Source of the DNA: Pseudocercospora fijiensis CIRAD86
Lineage: Eukaryota; Ascomycota; Dothideomycetes; Mycosphaerellales; Mycosphaerellaceae
DNA: 64,000 bases
Reading direction: 5' to 3'
NCBI RefSeq assembly: GCF_000340215.1
Contig: NW_006921555.1
Coordinates: forward strand, 62,001 to 126,000
Below are positions 55,960 through 64,000 of the stretch, piece by piece. Within the stretch, counting starts at the first letter, position 1. Each line of letters begins with the position of its first letter. Below the pieces are notes generated by a model. The model saw only the letters and a program-made list of their open reading frames with translations, was not told the DNA's origin and did no database searches. Both the position numbers and the translations under genes were made by a program.

Positions 55960-58900
55960 CTATCGCTATCGCTATATATTATAAACGATACTAAAGAAGC
56001 TATCGAGGTTCTAAAGTAGGAGGAAGTTAGTGCTAAAGGCGCTAAATATAAAGACGTTATTATCGGTAGTAGATCTAGTAATAAGGACGCCGGATAAGAT
56101 ATAGAATATAGCTATACTTATACTAATCTTGCGCCTCTATATATAGCGCCTCTAGATCCGATCTATTACGCTAGTAGTAGCTTTCTCTAGTTAGCTAGGA
56201 ATCCTAACCTTACTAAGAACTAACGTAGGCAACGGCGCTAGTAGTAGCAAAACTAGGGCTAGAGACCGGGCTAGTCGAGTGCGAATCTAGTAGGCCGTCT
56301 AGTAAAGATATACGACTAGCGCTGCTAGTAGTAATAGTAAGGCACGTAGAACACTTAGCTATAAGCTATACTAATCCTTCTATCTCGTAAGGCTTATACT
56401 CGCTAGCGGCTAAACTAGTCTACTAAGAAGCTAGAGCTTCTTTAAGATCTATAATAGAAGACCGCCTTCTTTTAGGCTACGACTAATTATATACTCGATA
56501 AGCTATTTAATCTAGAGGAAATCTAGATATTAATATAGGATACCGGTTTTAAGCGAGAGGCTATCCCCTTCTAGCGGGACATTGTTAAGAATAGCCTATA
56601 GTAGGTACTAAATGCATTCTATCCTAATAAGGGCTATATACCTTCGGACCTTTAGCGCGAGGTACTATATAACCTAGTTTTCGCGGGTACCGATATAGTA
56701 ATAATCGAGAAGACCGGTAGCGGTAAGAGCTTAGTCTACTAGGTATATACTATACTAACTAGTCGTATTAATATCTAGATTATCCCTCTAAACCGCCTTA
56801 GTAAAGAGTAGAAGGCTAATATCGACTAAACGATACGTACGCTTACTTAGAAGTCTATAGTTACTATAGGAAACGTCGAGTTAGTACGTTACTATATAAT
56901 CTCCGCTAAGACTAAGCGTAAGGATCCAAAGATATACGATAATATCGTTGCTAGTAGGTATTACTATATCTTTTGCAGTCTAGAATAGGCGTCTACTCCG
57001 GAACTACGAGAGGTATTTAAGAAGATTAGCGATCGTATTAGCCTCGTTACTATCGATAAGCTATACTTAGTATATAAGTAGAAGGACTTTCGTAAGGAAT
57101 TTGCCTAGATCTATACCCTTCGTAGTCTATTCCGTAATAATACCCTATAGCTAGGTGCCTCTACGATAATATCCTAGGAGACACTCGAGTTTGTCTTAAA
57201 GTATAGAGGCTTCCGTAATAATAGCCGCGAGGTATTTAAGACTAAGGTTATCCGTACGAGTATCGATCGGATCGATACTATATATATCTTTAAGACTATT
57301 CCGTAGAAGTATAGTAGCGACTTCGATTTGCTATACCTATTACTAAAGAAGGCCGTTACTAATAGACAAGCTATACCTACGAATATCGATAAGGCGATCG
57401 TATTTATTAATAGCCGGGGAAAGGTTAATAAGCTAACCTATATTCTACGTTAGTAGCTTGTCTAGCTAATAGAGGGCTAACAAGATCTAACTAAGAAGTA
57501 TACCTAGAACAATACCGGCTACAATATGTATAAAGTCGTTGCTTTCTATACCGTATATATCGCTAATTACGATAAGGATCTCCGATATAACGAATTTAAA
57601 AAGCCTAGCGCTCGTTTATTAACTCGTATTATAGTTAGTACGCTAGCGATCGCTATAGGTACTAATATTAGCGATATTAAGTTCGTTATTATATAGTAGC
57701 TACCTATTACGAAGGATATCGACGATACTATATAGCGAGCTAGTCGTACTAGTCGGAAGCTTAGTATAGGATAGCGGTTATATACTATCTTCTTCTTCCC
57801 TTAGTATATCGACGATATAGCTAAGCGTATTCTAGATAGTATTAACTATGCCTCTATTATTAATCGAGAAGGTCGACCGGCTAACGTAGATTAATACTAG
57901 AATCTCGTATAGGGTACTATTATATACTAGCCGATCCGACTAAGCGGTCTACGTAATACCGAGACCCCTAGCGAAGATATTAATAGAGACCTAGATTAGG
58001 ATTAGGATAACGAGGATACTATTATCGTTCCGAGAGGTACGGGTATAGATATAGCTACTATACTAGAAACCTAGGAAGTAGGTAATGCTAATACTAATAC
58101 TAATACTAATACGCCTAGGCGCAAGAATTAGTCTAAGAATAATATAGAAAAGCGTAATAAGATCCCCGATATCTTCCGCTTGTTATTTAATAGCTAGTAT
58201 ATAGCGACGCTACGATGCCTATATACTATCCTTAATAAGCGATACTAGGAAGAGCTCCGACTATAGGATCCTAAGGAGAGTCTAGATTCGAAGGACTACT
58301 ATAATATTATATACAATCGCGATCTAGATTCGGTATTCTAGTAGGATAAACAGGTACTACGCCTACCGAAAGCCCTAGTTATACCGTATAAGCGCTCTAA
58401 GCAGTACTTCTTACTACTGTACCTATAGAAGTTCTTCGACCGGAAGGCTAATAAAGCTAGCGGCCGGTTTAATACGTACTTCTTTACTCTTCTATCGAAT
58501 ACCCTTATCGAGGACCGATATATCTAGGACCTCTATAATATAATGCGGCATCTAGTACTCGGCGATAGTAAAGAGTAGTCTACTAGTATAAATAGGGAGG
58601 AAATGCTTAAAAGTGCGCTAAAGTTCGACAACTAGTACTAGGCTAGCGGTAACAATCTTTACGATAAGCTACGCCTCGGTAAAGTCCTTAGATATATTAA
58701 CTACGACTTTCCTAAGGCATTTAAGGACTAGTAGAAGTACTATAAGGAGCGGAAGCGTAAGTAGGCCGAGCGAAAAACGGCCGTAGAGGTAGTAAATAGC
58801 GATAATAGCGACGACTAGCCTCCGTATCCGCCTCCGCCTATAGCCTAGGATCGTCTTCGCTAGTTATAGTAGGATTCGGATAAGTCTCGCGATACTAATA

Positions 58901-59445
58901 TATCGCTAGTAAAGAAAGCTATCGTAGGTAATCGGAAGGCAAAGGGGAAGTAGTCTTAATCGCAACTAAAGGCGAAAGGTAAGCGTATAGGAGATCTAAT
59001 CTAGGATAATAGTGCTGCGGCCTTATCTGCTTATATACTAATATAGCGGACACTACGCCGCCGGCGCTAACGAGAGGACGAGGATAGTAATTATAGCACT
59101 CTAATATCGGTCGCTAAGTCTACTCTTCGTAAGGCTATAAGCAGTAATCGCCCGCGTCGTATACTATCGCTTACTCTAAAGGCACGAGAGAACCTTGCTC
59201 TTATTAGCGTAGATATCCTACCGGAGAACCTACTCGAGGAGAGCCTAACTCGTTATAAGAAGAGATAGATACCTAAGCTAGAATTAGCGCTAGAATTGGC
59301 GCTAGAATTAGCACTAGAGATAGCACTAGAATAGCACTAGAATAGCGCTAGAAATAGCACTAGAATAGCGCTAGAAATAGCGCTAGAAATAGCGCTAGAA
59401 ATGGCGCTAGAAATAGCGCTAGAATTAGTAGTAGAATAGTAGTCG
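55960..59445 (+). pseudogene. RecQ-type DNA helicase (telomere-linked helicase-like)
   Basis: This is an ATP-dependent 3'-5' DNA helicase family member. Motif I reads EKTGSGKSLVYQ (56,707-56,742). Motif II reads DKLYLV at 57,055, i.e. DELHLV before RIP changed GATGAG and CAC. SRGKVNKLTYILR (57,412) and STLAIAIGTNISDIKFVI (57,640) are motifs IV-V, and QRAGRTSRK-like text with TAG for the Gln is motif VI at 57,733. All share one frame. The long C-terminal part is charged, with PPYPPPPIA near 58,820. It ends in an acidic/hydrophobic Leu-Glu-Leu-Ala repeat encoded by the minisatellite at 59,274. RecQ proteins of this size occur as telomere-linked helicases near fungal chromosome ends; that placement here is inferred. 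Confidence 0.85.
59274..59445 (+). repeat. 12-13-bp minisatellite CTAGAAATAGCG
   Basis: About 14 units alternate between AGCGCTAGAATT and AGCACTAGAAAT. The first units are in frame with RecQ and encode Leu-Glu-Leu-Ala; later units change phase by 13-bp steps. Confidence 0.85.
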
Positions 59446-59639
59446 AGTTAGCATTAATAAGATCCGTTATAGCTACCCTTCTATTATATCCTTATAAGCT
59501 AGCTAAGTCCTTATCCTATCCCCGGAAAAGTAAGCCGTAATACTACGCTCGATCGTAGGTTATATACTATACTATCTTCTAGATCGGATAGGTTATATAC
59601 TATAATATCTTCTAGATTAGATATCGGTAGCAGTATTAA

Positions 59640-60010
59640 GTTACTTCTACGAGAGCTAGCGTATAATACAGGATGCCTAGTTAAGCTACTCCTACGAGAG
59701 CTAGCGTAAGCTACTCCTACGAGAGCTAGCGTATAATATAGGATGCCTAGTTAAGTTGCTTCTACGAGAGCTAGCGTATAATGCCTAGTTAAGTTGCTTC
59801 TGCGAGAGCTAGCGTATAATGCCTAGTTAAGTTGCTTCTACGAGTATAGGTCTAGTTAAGTTGCCTCTACGAGAGCTAGTTAAGTTGCCTCTACGAGAGC
59901 TAGTTAAGTTGCCTCTACGAGAGCTAGTTAAGTTGCCTCTACGAGAGCTAGTTAAGTTGCCTCTACGAGAGTAGGCCTAGTTGAGTTGCTTCTACGAGAG
60001 CTAGCCTAGT
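59640..60010 (+). repeat. 24-bp and longer minisatellite GTTAAGTTGCCTCTACGAGAGCTA
   Basis: Multiple units lie between 59,640 and 60,010. The first ones are longer, with AGCGTATAATGCC or AGCGTATAATACAGGATGCC inserts; the last five are pure 24-bp units. TG is retained (GTTGCC), so RIP is weak here. Confidence 0.85.
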
Positions 60011-60019
60011 ACTAGTACT

Positions 60020-61410
60020 AGTACTAGAATTAGTATATAATAAGGTCCTTCCTCGCTACCCTTCTATCGTATCCTTATAAGCTCGCTAAGCAGGCTCTTC
60101 TATCGTGTCCTTATAAGCTCGCTAAGTAGGCTCTTCTATCGTATCCTTATAGGCTTGCCCTCGTAGTTAAGCATATTAAATTAGCTATTAACGCGCTTAC
60201 CGAGAAGGGCTTGTAAATAGTCGTAGATATCGTAGTCGTAGGGATCGTAATCGTAGGTATCGTAAAAATCGTATATAAGAGCTAGTTAAGAAGCGTAAAT
60301 TCGAGGAAGCGATAAGGATACCGAGTCCCGCTAAGACCCCGGATTTAGTATAGTAGAGCGCTTAATTAGTAGGATTAAATATTATAGCTACTTCCTTCCG
60401 CGTATTTATAATACCGACTTTTACGACTTTTATAATAGCATATTACTAATATAGCGAGATACGTCGATTTAGCGCGTTTCTAGCAAATAGCGCTAATAAA
60501 AGTGTCTAATACGATAACGACGGCCGCCTTAGGTACTAAGAACCGCCTCCGAAACCCGAGAAGTTACTAATACTAGCGAGACTAGCGAGACTAGCGAGAC
60601 TAGCGAGACTAGTACTATACTTATTACACCGTATACTCTTACAGGCACTATAATATATATAGCAAGGATAGATACGTAGGGCGATAATATATATCGAGCG
60701 TAAGCACTCTTCGAGAAGCTACGATAGCCCTCTTACGTTAACGCCCTCTATTGCTTAGACTCTCCTAGAACGATTATTCCGATAACTAGTTACTATACGA
60801 GGCAGAGAAGAACGAGTAGTAGCGTCCGGGGATCTAATTAACTAGCGGCACTAAGCGGCTATAGAAGTATACACTCCGAAGTATACTAGCATTATATATA
60901 GCCTATATACTACGCGTAATACGCAACAATTAACGTATTCTATTACTAACTATAGTACGTATAGCCAAAGACAAGGTATATAGGACGGGACTTATTAAGC
61001 AAAATAATAATAGCTTATTCGCTAAAGCGACACTTATTAGTACCTAGACAATAATAGAGTGTAACCGCGCCCTTAGTGTTAGAGACACCGTAGAAAAGGG
61101 TTGTCGAGCGCGTTATAGTCGTATAGCAATATTAATACGCTTGCTAGAAGAGGAGGCGTACTATAGTCGGATAATAGTCTTAATACGCTCGGTTCGGATC
61201 GGTACGTACTATAGTCGAATAGCAGTCTTAATACGTAAAGGGCTATAGTCGTATAGTAGTAAAGACTAGGACTAGGACTAATCGCCTTCGGGCTTAAGTA
61301 TACTAGAGGCCCTTACGTACTAAGGTTATTATAACTAATAGTCCTAACGAAGGCGTTACGCCGACTTAACTAGATGCGCGTATATTATCCTATAAAGAAT
61401 CCGAACGTAG
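60020..61410. other. Repeat-rich stretch downstream of RecQ
   Basis: No domain was recognised. It includes a duplicated TATCGTRTCCTTATAAGCTCGCTAAG block (60,065-60,150), a 9-bp ACTAGCGAG array (60,573-60,611) and repeats of ACTATAGTCGnATAnnAGTCTTAATACG (61,100-61,230). Plus-strand text such as a Val/Ile-rich repeat near 60,220-60,270 could be coding but is not identifiable. Confidence 0.4.
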
Positions 61411-61414
61411 GAAG

Positions 61415-61620
61415 CCTATAGCCGCTACTTAAGGTATATCTTACTAAAGAGTTTTTACCGAGTTAGGCCTATAGCAATGCTACGAACTAACCTACTTAGT
61501 AGGAGAGTCGCTATCGAGCCGCTACTTAAGGTATACCTTACTAAAGAGTTTTTACCGAGTTAGACCGTTAGCCGCATTATAGGTATACCTTACTAAAGAG
61601 TTTTTACCTCCGCTAATCTA
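61415..61620 (+). repeat. Three copies of GGTATACCTTACTAAAGAGTTTTTACC
   Basis: Copies lie at about 61,433, 61,529 and 61,581; the first two also share CGCTACTTAA before and GAGTTAG after. Periods are unequal, about 97 and 52 bp. Function is unknown. Confidence 0.75.
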
Positions 61621-61689
61621 CCCGAGACCCGTAGTTTATTGCACTAAGATAAGACTACGATGTTCTAATAATAGCTATACTCTTTCGGT

Positions 61690-62160
61690 TAAATACGTAG
61701 TCGACGCCCGCTAAAGCTATAGAAACAACCTACTCGCTAGGAGAGTCGCCTTCGTAACGTCTTACGTCGACAAAGCCTATCGGAGACTAAAAGGACTAAA
61801 CAAACTACCTACCGAGGAACCTTAACTATTAGATAAGCGGCTCTATCGGTAGCAAGCCGCAGAACTAGCAAGGAATAGTGTTAATCGCTATAGAGCTACC
61901 TATATACGATAAAGAGGTATCGATACTGTTACTAAGAAGCCGATAGCTAGTATATTACTAGGGGTATTAGTATGTTAGTATATATAGAAGAAGAAGAAGA
62001 AGTTAAACTAGGAAGCGTAGGTCTATATTAGCGTATTGTAGGTAAGGTTTGCCTCTACTAATAGGATTGCGCCATTTACGCTATAATAGTTAGGCAACAA
62101 TAACGGCTATATATTATCGCACTTTTAACGCTATAGCCGCCGACTACTGCTAGTTAAATG
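61690..62160 (+). pseudogene. Possible coding fragment, unrecognised
   Basis: A plus-strand frame with few stops near 61,735-61,960 reads RVAFVTSYVDKAYRRLKG, LNKLPTEEP and QAAELARNSVNRYRATY-like text, a charged helical composition. It may be an exon downstream of RecQ or part of an unrelated gene. It contains an (AAG)n run at 61,988-62,001. Confidence 0.3.
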
Positions 62161-62379
62161 CCTAAGGCTAGAATTGCTAGCAGTTATCGAAATTACCGGA
62201 GGCCTCCTTTAGTATTAGGCGCTCTAAATTTATATAGGAACTAAGTCTAAAGCGAAGCTAATAGTAGAGACCTCTACTCTAACTAAGACTCTAACTGCCG
62301 CTAGTTAGAGTAACGCTAGTTATTAAGCTATTATCGTACGCCTAGCTAAACCCTTCGACTTTATAAACACTCCCGACGA

Positions 62380-62760
62380 GGTACGTACTCTAGTCTACCG
62401 CTAGGTACGCACTCTAGTCTACTACTAGGTACGTACTCTAGTCTACCGCTAGACACGCACTCTAGTCTACCGCTACTACTTCGCTACTAGGTATGCACTC
62501 TAGTTTACCGCTAGGTACGCACTCTAGTCTACCGCTAGGTACGTACTCTAGTCTACCGCTAGATACGTACTCTAGTCTACCGCTACTACTTCGCTACTAA
62601 CCGCTAGTTAGAGTAACGCTAGTTATTAAGCTATTATCGTACGCCTAGCCTCGCTAGCTATTAAGCTATTATCGTACGCCTAGCACGTACTCTAGTCTAC
62701 CGCTACTACTTCGCCGCTAGGTACGTACTCTAGTCTACCGCTACTACTTCGCCGCTAACC
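62380..62760 (+). repeat. 24-bp minisatellite GGTACGCACTCTAGTCTACCGCTA
   Basis: About ten units, several separated by CTACTTCGCTACTA or CTACTTCGCCGCTA spacers. A duplicated AGAGTAACGCTAGTTATTAA block occurs on both sides (about 62,308 and 62,612). Variants differ mainly by GCAC versus GTAC, i.e. partial RIP within the array. Confidence 0.85.
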
Positions 62761-62929
62761 GCACTTTTAACGCAATAGCCGCCCGCTACTAGTTTAGTGC
62801 CGAGGCTATATATTAGGCTAGTAACTAGAAGGTAACTAGAAGCTATTAACGAGAGCTAGATAATAAATATATTAGATTAGATTGCTATATACCTAGACTT
62901 CGAATGTGCCGAATATAAAAGCTATTTTA

Positions 62930-64000
62930 ATTCAATCCTTAATCGCTATAATACCCTAGTCTATAGCTATAGCTGTTATAACAGCCTTATTATTATCTTA
63001 GTCTAGATCCTAATACTCGGTATAATCGAAGTAGCTAGTAGTAGTAGCGGTCTCTTAGATAGCACTATATATAAGTATTAGGTCGTCGCTATCGTCTATT
63101 CTACTACTAGTTCTACTAGTTCTACTAGTCCTACTAGTTCTACTAGTTCTACTAGTTCTACTAGTTCTACTAGTTCTACTAGCTCTACTAGTATCGTAAA
63201 CTAGGTTACGATTAGCATCGTTAGACTATAGTATGTCTAGGTCTACGAGTGCTACGCTATATAGTATACCGCTAGCTATAGTATAGAAGCCGAGATTGCT
63301 ACTACTACTACTACTACTATCGTCTGCGCCTAATGCCTAGATATATCCTACTAGTAGTAGACCGTCGCCTAACTAAGCAAAGCTATTAGTATCTATATAT
63401 AGCTTATCTGCCTTATTAATAGCCCTAGTACCGAGTAGACTACGATCTCCGCTATATCCGTTAAGTCCGTAGCTACGAGTATCGGTACTATTAATACTAT
63501 CGACGCTATTATTACCTACCTCGTTCGTACTTATAGTTATATACCGAGAACGAGCGCTATAAGCTTTATTTAACGCCTTAATCGCTAGTACTAGCTTACT
63601 AATACTAATCTACTAAATATCGTCCGATAGGGTACGATTATCCTCGGAAGAATCCTTACTAACTAGCTATCGCTCTATAAGGCTATCTCGGAACAGCTTG
63701 TCGGCTATACTTAGTATATCGGTTACGGCGTTCTTATTAGTATAGTAATTAGTACCTTCGATACCGATCGCGGATATAAATATCTTCTTTAATACTCGAG
63801 CTACGCGGCGATTACCGGCCTTCTTACGAGCGATAGCGGCTATATTATAGGTCGAGTTACTAAAGTAGTTTAGGTCTAGAGTTAGGTCGTTATTAATAAG
63901 CTCGATTTCCTTATCTATAGCGATACCTTTACCTTCCTTACCCGAGGGATTTACGATAGAGATAGCTATTAATACTCGACGTAACGGCTAATCCTATTCT
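62930..64000 (-). pseudogene. Unrecognised minus-strand gene, runs off window edge
   Basis: The minus-strand frame is open over most of 1 kb, with only scattered TAG/TAA. It reads IAIDKEIELINNDLTLDLNY and NIAAIARKKAGNRRVARVLK near the window end, then DSLIER, a Ser/Thr/Asn-rich part, a Ser homopolymer (63,299-63,321) and an Arg-Thr-Ser repeat encoded by the 9-bp array at 63,104-63,192. The 5' end is beyond 64,000. No family was recognised. Confidence 0.45.
63104..63192 (+). repeat. 9-bp array CTACTAGTT
   Basis: About ten units of TTCTACTAG. On the minus strand it encodes Arg-Thr-Ser repeats, in frame with the surrounding gene. Confidence 0.85.

Larger units (their letters stand above)
1..64000. 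other. Window-wide RIP signature (CpA to TpA)
   Basis: CpA and TpG are very scarce on both strands, TpA is very common, and CpG remains frequent (for example the CGCGCGCG runs in the A LTRs). This is the pattern of fungal RIP at CpA rather than decay of methylated CpG. The visible effects are Gln and Trp codons turned into stops, Cys and His into Tyr, ATG into ATA, and hardly any TGA. The two A LTRs show the direction directly: gaagcagg near 226 is gaagtagg in the other copy, and tagctacc near 127 is tagctgcc in the other. Patches with more CA/TG lie near 10,780-11,480, 26,900-27,800, 55,150-55,560 and 60,600-62,200. Confidence 0.93.

Noticed and set aside
59640..60010. CRISPR-like array
   Set aside because: The units are contiguous 24-bp repeats without unique spacers, and the window is fungal.

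Overview
The window looks like repeat-induced point mutation (RIP) heterochromatin from a filamentous ascomycete (Pezizomycotina). CpA and its complement TpG are almost absent on both strands, TpA is in excess, and CpG is kept. CAG/CAA/TGG codons have become TAG/TAA and ATG has become ATA, so almost no intact ORF survives in 64 kb. The coding content is still readable if TAG/TAA are treated as former Gln or Trp codons and excess Tyr as former Cys or His. Nearly everything here is transposable-element sequence; I saw no intact host gene. All coding calls are therefore pseudogenes, and their ends are approximate.

Layout. 1-27,850 is a nested stack. A reverse-transcriptase-like gene (E; 1-118, 19,200-19,619, 26,856-27,850) is split by two Ty3/Gypsy elements: A (119-19,194, target duplication ATAGG) and D (19,625-26,850, minus strand, target duplication TATAA). 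A is itself split by a Tc1-type DD34E transposon B (2,224-15,214, TA duplication). B is split by a 9.4 kb hAT transposon C (2,320-11,724, 8-bp duplication ATTATTTG). Removing A, B or D with one duplication copy restores the reading frame of its host, which confirms those boundaries. C carries, besides a hAT transposase, two histone H3-fold genes and several unrecognised genes, with GCCGGCTA-type motifs in the spaces between them.

28-37 kb holds an unrecognised minus-strand gene, a near-complete Helitron (Rep plus PIF1 helicase, interrupted by a 100-N assembly gap) and a minus-strand Gypsy integrase fragment. 37.7-41 kb is a pogo/Fot1-like transposon with long terminal inverted repeats. 43.7-52.7 kb is a second, truncated Helitron split by Gypsy element G (45,310-52,000, target duplication TAAAT), which contains telomere-like TTAGGG tracts. 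A second, 5' copy of element A (52,723-55,045) ends the Helitron.

55-64 kb differs in character. It has patches with less RIP, many minisatellites, a long RecQ-type helicase gene reminiscent of fungal telomere-linked helicases, and an unrecognised minus-strand gene that runs off the window. RecQ plus telomere-like tracts would fit a subtelomeric origin, but at least one of those tracts may be a RIP artefact.

The most interesting item is hAT element C. It is a DNA transposon carrying a canonical-style H3 gene with two recognisable introns, and a second, divergent H3-fold gene with a long basic N-tail and a long in-frame C-terminal extension. The chromodomains at the ends of the Gypsy polyproteins (A and G clear, D weaker) suggest targeting to chromatin of this kind.
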